From NCBI RefSeq assembly GCF_039862785.1, contig NZ_CP156795.1, positions 744,001-808,000 of the forward strand: a stretch of 64,000 bases of DNA, given 5' to 3'. Of the stretch, positions 12,009 through 20,883 are shown one piece after another; positions within the stretch are counted from its first letter, which is position 1, and each line of letters begins with the position of its first letter. The DNA comes from Acinetobacter sp. ANC 7912 (GTDB lineage Bacteria > Pseudomonadota > Gammaproteobacteria > Pseudomonadales > Moraxellaceae). Under the pieces are notes generated by a model. It saw only the letters and a program-made list of their open reading frames with translations, was not told the origin of the DNA and searched no databases. The position numbers and the translations under genes were made by a program.

Positions 12009-12695
12009 ATGAATATGTTGCAACACGCGCGAAATCAGGTTTTGGCTCAAATTCACACTGCATGTCAGCAGGCTGGACGTGATGAAAATACGGTACAGTT
12101 ACTGGCGGTGTCCAAGACCCATCCGGCAGAAACATTGGTGGAAATGTATGCAGCAGGACAACGCAGTTTCGGTGAAAATTACTTGCAGGAAGCGCTGGAT
12201 AAAATTGAAAAGTTGCAGGATCTGGAAATTGAATGGCATTTCATTGGTCATGTACAGCGCAATAAAACCAAGCATCTGGCAGAAAAGTTTGCCTGGGTGC
12301 ATGGGGTGGATCGCCTGATTATTGCGGAACGTTTGTCTAATCAGCGTGCGGATGATCAGGAGCCATTGAATATTTGTATTCAGGTCAATATTGACGGACA
12401 GGATACGAAAGATGGCTGCCAGCCAGCAGAAGTGGCTGAACTTGTCGCACAAATCAGCCAGTTACCCAACATTCGTTTGCGTGGTCTGATGGTGATTCCG
12501 GCACCCAACAATACTCAAGCCTTTAGCGATGCCAAGGCTTTATTTGACGAGGTCAAAACACAGCATGCCCATCCTGAAGATTGGGATACTTTAAGTATGG
12601 GTATGTCAGGTGATATGACAGAAGCGATGGCCGCAGGTTCAACTATGGTGCGTGTCGGCACAGCCTTGTTTGGGGCACGTCCTAAAAAAGACTAA
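12009..12695 (+). CDS. yggS: YggS family pyridoxal phosphate homeostasis protein
   Basis: PLP-binding protein with an alanine-racemase-like TIM barrel (PROSC/YggS) that keeps free pyridoxal phosphate and amino-acid pools balanced. The PLP lysine is in LLAVSKTHP; SFGENYLQE, WHFIGHVQRNK and LSMGMSGDMTEAMAAGSTMVRVG are family signatures. The start is uncertain: TTG 11985, ATG 11994 and ATG 12009 are in frame. I prefer 12009 because the N-terminal spacing then matches E. coli YggS. Divergent from pilT, as in many gamma-proteobacteria. Confidence 0.92.
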   Translation: MNMLQHARNQVLAQIHTACQQAGRDENTVQLLAVSKTHPAETLVEMYAAGQRSFGENYLQEALDKIEKLQDLEIEWHFIGHVQRNKTKHLAEKFAWVHGVDRLIIAERLSNQRADDQEPLNICIQVNIDGQDTKDGCQPAEVAELVAQISQLPNIRLRGLMVIPAPNNTQAFSDAKALFDEVKTQHAHPEDWDTLSMGMSGDMTEAMAAGSTMVRVGTALFGARPKKD

Positions 12696-12721
12696 GCAAT
12701 CCATCAAGTAGATCAGATTCA

Positions 12722-12762
12722 TAAAAAGCGTTATTGGGGTGCAGGCAGTAACGCTTTTCTTT
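12722..12762 (+). terminator. Terminator after yggS, overlapping the end of the acyltransferase gene
   Basis: AAAAGCGTTA pairs with TAACGCTTTT, followed by CTTTTTT. One arm covers the stop codon of the converging acyltransferase gene, so the hairpin lies partly inside that coding sequence. Confidence 0.65.
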
Positions 12763-13837
12763 TTTGGGGTTCTAGCCATCTTGCGATGAACCAGGCAAAG
12801 AAGATTAAAAAGGTCATGCTGGCTAATAAGGCCAAAACAGCTCCTCCCAGACCATAACTTCGGCTTTGTGGAAAACAGCCGAGAATAAACAGTAGTAGAG
12901 GGAAATGGGTGACATATAGAGTATAGGAAAAGCCTGCTGACTGGATCCAGACCGGATGATAATAGCTGTGTTGATATTGAAGCTGAATTAACCAGCAGAT
13001 CCATCCCAATCCGATACAGAGATTAAATGGTACAAAATAGCTACCACGATAAATATTGGTGTGTTCGATGAAATGGAAAACATAATTATCAATACAGGCA
13101 ATCAGTAGAGCTAAACTAAAGAAGACTAATTTAAGTGAACTTAAATGATTTAGCAGATATTGCTGAACTTGCTGAAATGAACTGGAAAAGGCACTGAGCC
13201 AGAGCAGAAAATAAATCAGGAATTGCGGATTGAGTAGCGACAGAATGACTAAAACCAGTATAAAACTGGCTTGAGCAAGGACCGAGTTTCTTAAAAAGGG
13301 CAGAAAGCCTGCCAGCACGTAGAACCAGACTTCATAACTTAAACTCCAGAGAGGGGCATTAGCAGATAAAGTCGGTGTAACAAAGCCGTTTAAAAATAGC
13401 AGTGAACTTAGAAGATTCTCCCACTCCAGACTATAATCCGTCCGAATCATCATGCCGAAGTTGTGTTCAAACTGATGACTCTGCGAACTAAACAGGAAAG
13501 GAGCCAGCAGATATAACAATACGGTCAGAACCAAGGCAAACAGGAACGGTGGCAAAATCCTGTGACAGCGTTGCCGAACATAATGTCTGAGATCAAATTG
13601 ACCATTATTTTGAATATTCTGCTGGATAGAAGTTCCGATCAGATAACCGCTTAAGGCAAAGAACATCATCACAGCAGCTTGCCCGAACAGGCGTATCCAG
13701 GAATATAGCGTCACATCAAATGGCGCGATAAAAGCCTGAAAGCAGTGACTGAACAGTACCACAATGGCACTGACTCCACGCAAGCTTTCCAGTTGTAAGC
13801 TGAATTCAGCAGAGAGCTTGCCTGAGGTCATATTCAT
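12731..13837 (-). CDS. Acyltransferase 3 family membrane protein (OafA/YrhL type)
   Basis: Integral membrane O-acyltransferase of 368 residues with about ten membrane segments. The N-terminal LESLRGVSAIVVLFSH carries the family Arg and the catalytic-type His; a second signature is MMFFALSGYLIG. Members acetylate or otherwise acylate surface polysaccharides or lipids; the target here cannot be told. It starts five bases after the sbcC stop codon, so it is probably read through from sbcD-sbcC, an odd functional partner. Confidence 0.85.
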   Translation of the reverse strand: MNMTSGKLSAEFSLQLESLRGVSAIVVLFSHCFQAFIAPFDVTLYSWIRLFGQAAVMMFFALSGYLIGTSIQQNIQNNGQFDLRHYVRQRCHRILPPFLFALVLTVLLYLLAPFLFSSQSHQFEHNFGMMIRTDYSLEWENLLSSLLFLNGFVTPTLSANAPLWSLSYEVWFYVLAGFLPFLRNSVLAQASFILVLVILSLLNPQFLIYFLLWLSAFSSSFQQVQQYLLNHLSSLKLVFFSLALLIACIDNYVFHFIEHTNIYRGSYFVPFNLCIGLGWICWLIQLQYQHSYYHPVWIQSAGFSYTLYVTHFPLLLFILGCFPQSRSYGLGGAVLALLASMTFLIFFAWFIARWLEPQKRKALLPAPQ

Positions 13838-13842
13838 AAGCG

Positions 13843-16800
13843 CTAGCCTATAATTTGGATAGTGCTGGCACCGGAGCCGACCGGCTTGACCTGAATCTGC
13901 ACCGGAATACGTTCATGCATTTCCTGTACATGCGAAATTAGAACCACCTTACGACCTTGGCTTTGCAGATGATCCAGCGCATTCATCACCATATGCAGCG
14001 AAGCTGGATCAAGCGTACCAAAACCTTCATCAATAAACAGTGATTCTAGCTTCATTGAACCGGAGGCCATATTGGCAATCGCCAGTGCCAGTGCCAGAGA
14101 AACCAGGAAGGTTTCGCCACCGGACAGGGAGAGTACCGGACGGATTTCACTATTCATATCCAGATCGACAATCGCCAGACTCAGACTATCCGGAATACGA
14201 TGCAATTGATAACGCTGCGATAGTGGTTGTAATTGCTGGTTGGCGTACTCCACTAAAATATCCAGATGATGTTCCTGCGCGATTTTCTGGAACTTGGTAC
14301 CTTCCTTATGCCCGATCAAGTCATAAATCCGACCCCAGCGATATTCCTCAGCCTTGATCTGTTCAATCTGATGCTGGTATTTGGCATAGGTGTTTTGATT
14401 ATTGGCATTCAGGCGCAGTTTGGCATCAATCTCATTCACTGCTTCCTGTTGTGCCGTTTTTTCCTGAGCCAGTGCTGCCAGTTTTTGTTCAATATCTTCA
14501 AAACTATGTTCAGGCTGCAGTTTTAAATGCGCCTGATATTGTTCTTCCAGCAGCTGCCATGCAGTTTTGGCATTTTCCAATGCCTGTTTCTGATTCGCCA
14601 GATCCTGTCGGATCCGTTGATGGCTGGTGAGATCGATACTTAACCAATGCTCAATTTGTTCTGTAGTTACCTGCGGGTGAGCTAACTGCCATACCTGAAT
14701 CTGTTGTTGATGCTGTTCTAGTTGCTGCTCCAGCTGCTGTAATTGGGTAACAAAATCTTGCAGCTTGAGGTTACCTTGATGCAGCTGTTTTTCTGCTTGA
14801 GCAGTGCGTTGCCGCTGATTATCCAGTTCCTGTTGCAAAGCTTTGCCTTGTTGATCTAGTACAACCTGCCATTCAGCAGCCACACGATATACCTGTCCAG
14901 CATGTTGTTCAGTCAGTTCGGCGAGTTGCTGGCGCAGCGCTTTGCCTTGTTCCACCAGTTGTTCTAGAGACTGGCTGATTTGTGCAAAATTCTGTTGTTC
15001 AACTTGTAGTTGATATTGAGTTTTCTCTACTGCTTGCTGCTGTTGCTGCAGCTCGGAGTCCAGCTGTTTTAATATGGATAAATGTTGAATCCGCTGTTGT
15101 AACTGTTGCTGGAGTTTAGGTAACCAGTTGATTGGTGGTTGAACCTGATACTGTTCAGGTAAGGTCATCATGACAGGTGCAATCAGCTGTTCGAGCTGTT
15201 GGCGTTGTTGTAATGCCAGTTGTAGCTGCTGTAATTGCTGCTGTTGCTGGCGCCATTGCTGTAATTGCTGCTGCAGCTGTTGTTCCTGGAGTTGCAGCTG
15301 TTCAATTTTTTTAACTACAACATTGTGATGATCTGCTAACTTTTTGATGAGGTGAGGGAGGTCATTCTCCTGCTGAGTAATAACTCCCAAACTTAGCAGC
15401 TGAGTGGTACATTCTGCAGATTGTTGCTGTATCTGCAGCTGTAATGTCTGCAAACGCTGCTGTTGTTGCTCAATTACCGTTTGTAGCTTAGATATTTCAA
15501 TCTGTTTGGCTTGCTGTTTCTGTAATAATTGATCTAGTTGCTGTCTTGCCTGCTGCAACTGTTGTTCCTGTAATTGATGCAGGCTTTGTTCTAGCAGTTC
15601 ATGCTGGCCCTGTACAAAAGGATGCTCATGGCTACCGCAAACCATACAAGGCTCATTCGGTTTTAGTTGGGCACGCAGTTCCTGCACGCTTTGAGCATGT
15701 AACAGACGCTGTTGGGCAAGGGTCTGTTCTAGCTGTGTATAAGCTTGCTGTTCAGATTGAATCTGTTGTTGTAGATTGAGCTCAGCATTTTGTAGCACAA
15801 CTAACTGTTGTTGCTGGTTTTGTACAGCAGTTTGTAATTGTTCTGATTCTTGCGATTGTTGAGCAAGCTGTTGCAGACGTTGTTGCAAGATGTCTAGCTG
15901 TAGCAGGGTCGTTTGATCCTGTTGTCGTTTTTCTTGCACAGAATGTAGTAATTGTTCCAGCTGTTGCAGGCTTTGATACTGTTGTGTCCAGTGATTTAGA
16001 TTAGTTGATAGTTGTGCAACTGAATTTTCTAGTTCGGCTAGTGGTTGCTGCAGGCGCTGTGGGGCCTGCTGCTGTAGTTGCTGATATTGATGCAGATAGT
16101 CCTGAATACGTTGCAGGATACTTTGCGGTTCCTGATCAAATACACTTAAGTACTCAGATTCAGCCAATTGCTGTGTAAGCTGTTGCTGTTTTGCCTGTGC
16201 TTGATTAAAAGTCAATTGCTGCTGTGCCAGTTGTTGTTCTAGCGGCTGCAGTCGTGTAGTTTGGAACTGACTTTTTTCAGCATTCAGTTTTTTATACTGC
16301 TCGGAAATCGTATTAATTTCATGATCCAGTTTTAGACCAGCATCCAGATGCGGCTTGATATTTTCTAAATACTGTTGGAATTGCTGCTGCTGTTGTTGCA
16401 GGGCTTGCAATTTCGCTTCTTCTGCAGCAAAGGATTGTTTGAGCTTTTCAAATTCAAGCGTGAACTGGGCTTGTTGCTGCTGAATCTGGCTTTTTTGTGG
16501 TTCTAAACGGGCACGTTGTACAAACTGCTCCCGGATCGACTGGAACTCATCCAGTCGTTCTAATAATTGCTGCTGCCCGGCAGATTTAGTCACGGCATCC
16601 AGCTGTACATCATAAACTTCTTTTTTGGCATGCACTTCGGCATAGAGCTTGTGCTGGTCCAGATGCCATTTTCTTTCATTTTCCAGCAGCTTTTCTGACT
16701 GTTGCAGATTCTGCAGTTGCAGGGAAAGGGCCTGCTGTTGCTGTTGCAATGCAGCAATGTCTTCTTCTGACAGGATTTCAATATAGCCAATCAGCTTTTC

Positions 16801-17448
16801 CAGTTCGCTGCGCTTGTTTTTGACTTCACTGAATTTCTGTGCGGCTTTCTGGCTGACCACACTAAAAATCTGGGAATTGGTCAAATATTCCAGCAAATCC
16901 GCACGTTCATGATCCTTGGCTTTTAAAAAAGCACCGACTTCAGACTGAGCCAGTAATACGGCTCGGGTAAATTGCTCGAAGCTTAAACCGATCAGTTTTT
17001 CAATCAAGGGTGTCACTTCTGAAATTTTCTGGGTCAGGGTAGTGTCATCATCCAGACACTTGATATAACGCTCGACCTTAAGATTGCCATCAACCTTGTT
17101 ACGGGCACGGCGGATATCCCAACGTGCCAGATAACGTTTGCCATCCAGCGCGAAAAATTCCAGTTCACTAAAACCGGAAGTGGTGCCACGACGTAAGATA
17201 TTTTTTGAGTCCTTGATGGATACATCCTGTCCGCCAGTATCTTTTAGGCTGCCGGAAGCACCTTTAAGGCGGGGAATTTCGTTATACAGTGCCAGACACA
17301 TGGCGTCCAGCAGGGTAGATTTTCCTGCACCAGTTTTTCCGGTAATGGCAATTAGTCCGGCATGGGCCAATGGACTTTCATCAAAACGAATGTCGTGCGT
17401 ACCTGCCAGAGAGGCCAGATTATTCAGGCTTAAACGTAGAATTTTCAT
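13843..17448 (-). CDS. sbcC: DNA repair exonuclease SbcCD, ATPase subunit SbcC
   Basis: SMC/Rad50-like ATPase that, with SbcD, opens and degrades DNA hairpins and palindromes. The N-terminal lobe has Walker A GKTGAGKSTLLDA (about residues 37-49). Long coiled coils flank a zinc hook with CxxC at Cys601-Cys604. The C-terminal lobe has LSLSGGETFLVSLALALA and the Walker B LFIDEGFGTLD. At 1201 residues it is long for the family. The coiled coils are extraordinarily rich in glutamine (runs such as QQQQQ encoded by CAG/CAA), seen in the DNA as a CTG/TTG-rich strand. Confidence 0.95.
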   Translation of the reverse strand: MKILRLSLNNLASLAGTHDIRFDESPLAHAGLIAITGKTGAGKSTLLDAMCLALYNEIPRLKGASGSLKDTGGQDVSIKDSKNILRRGTTSGFSELEFFALDGKRYLARWDIRRARNKVDGNLKVERYIKCLDDDTTLTQKISEVTPLIEKLIGLSFEQFTRAVLLAQSEVGAFLKAKDHERADLLEYLTNSQIFSVVSQKAAQKFSEVKNKRSELEKLIGYIEILSEEDIAALQQQQQALSLQLQNLQQSEKLLENERKWHLDQHKLYAEVHAKKEVYDVQLDAVTKSAGQQQLLERLDEFQSIREQFVQRARLEPQKSQIQQQQAQFTLEFEKLKQSFAAEEAKLQALQQQQQQFQQYLENIKPHLDAGLKLDHEINTISEQYKKLNAEKSQFQTTRLQPLEQQLAQQQLTFNQAQAKQQQLTQQLAESEYLSVFDQEPQSILQRIQDYLHQYQQLQQQAPQRLQQPLAELENSVAQLSTNLNHWTQQYQSLQQLEQLLHSVQEKRQQDQTTLLQLDILQQRLQQLAQQSQESEQLQTAVQNQQQQLVVLQNAELNLQQQIQSEQQAYTQLEQTLAQQRLLHAQSVQELRAQLKPNEPCMVCGSHEHPFVQGQHELLEQSLHQLQEQQLQQARQQLDQLLQKQQAKQIEISKLQTVIEQQQQRLQTLQLQIQQQSAECTTQLLSLGVITQQENDLPHLIKKLADHHNVVVKKIEQLQLQEQQLQQQLQQWRQQQQQLQQLQLALQQRQQLEQLIAPVMMTLPEQYQVQPPINWLPKLQQQLQQRIQHLSILKQLDSELQQQQQAVEKTQYQLQVEQQNFAQISQSLEQLVEQGKALRQQLAELTEQHAGQVYRVAAEWQVVLDQQGKALQQELDNQRQRTAQAEKQLHQGNLKLQDFVTQLQQLEQQLEQHQQQIQVWQLAHPQVTTEQIEHWLSIDLTSHQRIRQDLANQKQALENAKTAWQLLEEQYQAHLKLQPEHSFEDIEQKLAALAQEKTAQQEAVNEIDAKLRLNANNQNTYAKYQHQIEQIKAEEYRWGRIYDLIGHKEGTKFQKIAQEHHLDILVEYANQQLQPLSQRYQLHRIPDSLSLAIVDLDMNSEIRPVLSLSGGETFLVSLALALAIANMASGSMKLESLFIDEGFGTLDPASLHMVMNALDHLQSQGRKVVLISHVQEMHERIPVQIQVKPVGSGASTIQIIG

Positions 17449-17457
17449 GGCATCTCC

Positions 17458-18708
17458 TTAAGGCTGCTGCAGATCAATGTCCTGCTGCGCTTCATGCAGC
17501 AGCTGCAGAAAATCACGCTGTACCGAATCATCCGGTTCATAGCCCATCTTTTTCCATAGGGTGCTAAATAGGGATTCCGGTGTTGGAGGCGCCAAGTCAA
17601 TTTTAGAAATTTGTGCGTCAGTATCCATGACCTGCTGATAAATTCTGGAAATCCGCAGCAGGCGGTAGCGGTTCGGCGGCAAAGCCTGTTCGATCTGTTG
17701 TCTCAGATCAACCGGTGGTGGCGCCGTTGTCGTATATTCAATTTCCAGAAAATGCCGTGCATACAGCTGTTCAATTTCTCCCGGTGGCAGGGCTTTGACT
17801 TTTTCAATTAATTCATTGAGATCAGCTCGAATCCGGATCAGATCGACAGTTCTTGGAATGATCAGAGATTCGTACTGAAAACGCTGTTCATTTGATTGAG
17901 TAGGATCAATCCTGACTTCCACTACCTGATGCTTATAGTTCAGTTCGCTAAATGACAGTGGAATTGGTGAGCCGCTATAACGGATATGTTCCTTACCGAC
18001 TTTCTGCGGTTTATGTAGGTGACCTAGTGCGACGTAGTCAATACCATCTTCAAACAGGGCTGTGGAGAGCGCTTCTTCATTACCGATCACAATTGGGCGT
18101 TCCGAATCGGAAGTTTCACCGCCTTGCATATGTGCATGTGACATTAAGATCAGCGCTTGATCCGGCTCTTGGCGCGAACGGGCTTCGGCAATCAGTTGTT
18201 GATGTAAGTAAGCTATCGCACTTTGGTTATTGCTGGTATGTTCATTCAGCCCGGTAATTTCCGCACTACGCAAATAAGGCAGTGCCAGACACCAGGCTAC
18301 AATTTTCTGTTCAGGGTTATAAATAGGTACTAGCAGACGATCCAGATCGAGTTTATTGTCAGAAGTTTTGCTGATCACGCCAACTGCTTTGGCATTGAAT
18401 TTACTTAAGAATGGCTCGACCTGTTCAATGCGGTAACCGGAGTCATGGTTGCCGGCAATCATCAGGGTCTGCATATGCGGTGCCAGATGATGCGCCGTAG
18501 CCAGGAATTGGTATAGCTGTTTTTGTGCACTGGACGCAGGATTAATGACATCAAAAATATCCCCGGCAATCAGCAGGGCATTCGGCTGTTTTTCCTCAAT
18601 CTGTTTTAGCAGCCAGTCCAGAAATTGGGTATGTTCAAATTCACGATCATGATTATGGAAGAACTGCCCCAAATGCCAGTCTGATGTATGTAGAAAGTGA
18701 ACTGCCAT
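17458..18708 (-). CDS. sbcD: Exonuclease SbcCD, nuclease subunit SbcD
   Basis: Mn-dependent metallophosphoesterase nuclease, partner of SbcC. Phosphoesterase motifs in order: HTSDWHLGQ, IAGDIFD, AGNHDSGYR, SHAHMQGG and ALGHLHKPQ. At 416 residues it is normal for SbcD. The stop is nine bases before the sbcC start, so the two are co-transcribed with sbcD first. The coding strand has AGGGGA immediately before the ATG, a rather tight ribosome-site spacing. Confidence 0.95.
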   Translation of the reverse strand: MAVHFLHTSDWHLGQFFHNHDREFEHTQFLDWLLKQIEEKQPNALLIAGDIFDVINPASSAQKQLYQFLATAHHLAPHMQTLMIAGNHDSGYRIEQVEPFLSKFNAKAVGVISKTSDNKLDLDRLLVPIYNPEQKIVAWCLALPYLRSAEITGLNEHTSNNQSAIAYLHQQLIAEARSRQEPDQALILMSHAHMQGGETSDSERPIVIGNEEALSTALFEDGIDYVALGHLHKPQKVGKEHIRYSGSPIPLSFSELNYKHQVVEVRIDPTQSNEQRFQYESLIIPRTVDLIRIRADLNELIEKVKALPPGEIEQLYARHFLEIEYTTTAPPPVDLRQQIEQALPPNRYRLLRISRIYQQVMDTDAQISKIDLAPPTPESLFSTLWKKMGYEPDDSVQRDFLQLLHEAQQDIDLQQP

Positions 18709-19262
18709 GTCCCCTGAGCCTGTAAAAAATTAAACACCCGGATATGGGCAAAAAGCATGGATGAAAACCGATCTAAGCTGTATTTCCCATTTAGTCTTAT
18801 CAGCAGAAATACGTGCCTTAGGCTGGCTATAAAATAGCAGTATAGTCATCTCTAGGGATGAACACTAGCACCTAGCAGTGGATTCGTGGGGGTAAATTCG
18901 ATGTCATGAAATCTTATTTATCGTTAGTTATAGATACTAAAGTGTTAAAATATGAACCAATATCAAAAAATAAAGCTGGGAAAATTACATTACCCAAAAA
19001 ATAAAGACCGACGATTCGAGTGATGGTGAAATCGTCGGTCAAAGTGTGCTGTTTATGAAAATTTTGGCTGCTATTCAAAATTTTCTGCTGGCACACGAGT
19101 CTTATTGCTTTAGCAAAGATCAAACATATTTGTGGATGCCGGTACAAATTTGGTGACCTTGTATCCTATATAACGTCAGGGGTTCCGTATCGGTTGACAA
19201 TAAAATGAAAAAAAATCCAATTTTTTTTATACTAGCTGCATATCTTTGTGTGAATCCCCGTC
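18709..19262. other. Gene-free 0.55 kb between sbcD and the small membrane-protein gene, with clustered inverted repeats
   Basis: No convincing protein gene. A minus-strand open frame at 18914-19147 has no ribosome site and no family resemblance. Between 19006 and 19115 four inverted repeats follow one another: GACCGACGAT/ATCGTCGGTC (19006-19040), GTGTGC/GCACAC (19044-19096) enclosing GAAAATTTT/AAAATTTTC (19057-19085), and TTGCT/AGCAA (19104-19115). TTGACA at 19194-19199 is a possible -35 element for the downstream gene, but I find no well-spaced -10. Confidence 0.5.
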
Positions 19263-19718
19263 ATGGTTTCCTTAAAACGCTATTTTCTCTGGTTTTTTTT
19301 CATCTGCTTTGTATTGACCTGTATTTGCGGTGTCATTGCTGCGCTGATGCCAACCGGAATGGGAGCAATTCTGACGGTGGTGCCGTATCTGGTGGCCATG
19401 ATCTGGGTGTTGTATAAATTTCTGCACCAAAACCGCCGTGCACCGACCCAGCAAGAACGTAAAAAAATCACGCTAGGATTTACCCTGATTTTTTGGGGCT
19501 ATAACCTGGCATTTTTATTACTGGGGATTTTACTGGCAACCCGTTCCAATCCGAATGCCTGGCAGGATTTTCTGCTCTATCTGCAGCAGCCTCAATTTAT
19601 GAGTATGGTGCTGATCATGATTCTGCTGCTGGCGATTCCTTTGTATTTATTAACCTACTGGTTTTATGGGGCGCAGGCACAGCGTATGGCTGATAAAATG
19701 TTTGGCTCGACCCAGTAA
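19263..19718 (+). CDS. Small four-helix membrane protein, ABZJ_00895 family
   Basis: A 151-residue protein with four predicted membrane helices (about residues 7-29, 33-54, 69-91 and 112-135). The LMPTGMGAILTVVPYLVAMIWVLY block and the APTQQERKK loop match my memory of a family of uncharacterised proteins (ABZJ_00895) restricted to Acinetobacter; that naming is from recall. No function is known. The ribosome site is weak. The downstream side was changed by insertion of an IS982-family element 144 bases after the stop. Confidence 0.7.
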   Translation: MVSLKRYFLWFFFICFVLTCICGVIAALMPTGMGAILTVVPYLVAMIWVLYKFLHQNRRAPTQQERKKITLGFTLIFWGYNLAFLLLGILLATRSNPNAWQDFLLYLQQPQFMSMVLIMILLLAIPLYLLTYWFYGAQAQRMADKMFGSTQ

Positions 19719-19786
19719 ATTGCTGAAAAATAATAATCTCGATATCTTAAAATTCACATCAGATAGGTGAATATTAAAGGTTTAGC

Positions 19787-19802
19787 TATACCTGTCGGTA
19801 TA
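19787..19802. repeat. Perfect 6-bp inverted repeat (TATACC/GGTATA)
   Basis: TATACC-TGTC-GGTATA lies between the small membrane-protein gene and the IS982-family element. Too short for a terminator; it could be an operator or chance. Confidence 0.35.
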
Positions 19803-19862
19803 AATTGTTACGCTTATTGAGCGCTTTGGATAGCTCTAAAACCCACGCAGTTCAGTACAATA

Positions 19863-20842
19863 ACCTGAGTTCGATGAAATCCACTTAACCTTTTAGCATA
19901 TTTTGGAAAGTTGGCTTATTGGGGTTCAAACAATAAGCCACTACAGCAGCCATGATATTCACCATGAAGTTATTTACCGAACGATGACGTGAATGTTCAA
20001 GTTGATGTAAATTTTTTAATTGATCATTCACTGTTTCGATCAATCCTCTTCTGCAAAGTAATTGTTTTTCTTCTTCAGTTTGGATGGGTTTATTTTTCAT
20101 ATTCCGACGTGATGGGGTCAATATTTTCAGTCCTCTTGCTGCTAAAGCTTCGGCTTTTGCTTTGCTCAAATAGCCTTTGTCTCCGAGTAGGATCCCTTTT
20201 AATTCTTGAGTTAAAGATTCTAATATAGCAACATCATGAACATTTCCCGATGTCAGCTTGAGATTAATAATTTCACCTAAATTATTGATAACGAGATGTA
20301 ATTTAAAACCATAAAACCAACCCGTACTACTTTTTCCACGACCGGCCAAGCCTTTAAATACACGATGCCTTTTAATCCGAAGATTATGGCAAACTACCAA
20401 TTTAGTGGAGTCAATGATACTGATTCCCGTATCTTTTCCTTTCACCTGATGGAAGAAGCTACTCAGAGCTTGCAAACAACGGGGCATGATTTCAATAAAT
20501 CGGTTGTAGCTAAGCAGTTTAGGAAAAGCAGATTTCCAGAATGGAACGATCATTTGGCAATAAAAATATTTGAAGAATCTAAAACCGGATTGATGAAATA
20601 AAATGACAATGGTCATTGCTTCAGACAAGCTTAAAGCTGACTTTTTCAACCTGGTTTTTTGATTAGAAATTAAAGCTTTCTCTAAAGATTCATTAAATTT
20701 TTTGCAGAAATCATCCAAAATACAAAATAATTCGGTAATATGATCCATTGAGAAGCCTTGTTTTATAACATTTTGTCTTGAGAACCAATATGTTACAAAA
20801 ACAGGGCTTTTTTTCTACTCTTTTTTTATATCGAACTCAGGT
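19863..20842 (-). mobile_element. Intact IS982-family insertion sequence, 980 bp
   Basis: Terminal inverted repeats ACCTGAGTTCGAT match at both ends over 13 bases, and the 7-bp sequence TACAATA is duplicated exactly outside them (19856-19862 and 20843-20849). The element holds one transposase gene on the minus strand. The clean duplication shows insertion by transposition without later rearrangement. Confidence 0.92.
19885..20748 (-). CDS. IS982 family transposase
   Basis: A 287-residue DDE transposase. The catalytic acidic residues are probably the Asp in SIIDSTKL, the Asp in LLGDKGYLS and the Glu in RRGLIETVNDQLK, the usual IS982 arrangement. Other family marks: FKGLAGRGKSSTGWFYGFKLH and the C-terminal RHRSVNNFMVNIMAAVVAY. 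The frame is open from end to end, so the element may still be active. Confidence 0.92.
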   Translation of the reverse strand: MDHITELFCILDDFCKKFNESLEKALISNQKTRLKKSALSLSEAMTIVILFHQSGFRFFKYFYCQMIVPFWKSAFPKLLSYNRFIEIMPRCLQALSSFFHQVKGKDTGISIIDSTKLVVCHNLRIKRHRVFKGLAGRGKSSTGWFYGFKLHLVINNLGEIINLKLTSGNVHDVAILESLTQELKGILLGDKGYLSKAKAEALAARGLKILTPSRRNMKNKPIQTEEEKQLLCRRGLIETVNDQLKNLHQLEHSRHRSVNNFMVNIMAAVVAYCLNPNKPTFQNMLKG

Positions 20843-20883
20843 TACAATAGTCCCGATATAAGAACAATGGCGACTGAATAACA

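Noticed and set aside
14000..17000. Dense CTG/TTG repeats resembling a low-complexity repeat or CRISPR-like array
   Set aside because: They are codons for glutamine in the coiled coils of SbcC on the minus strand; there are no regular spacers.
18914..19147. Minus-strand open frame of 77 codons between sbcD and the small membrane-protein gene
   Set aside because: No ribosome site, no recognisable domain, and it overlaps the inverted-repeat cluster.
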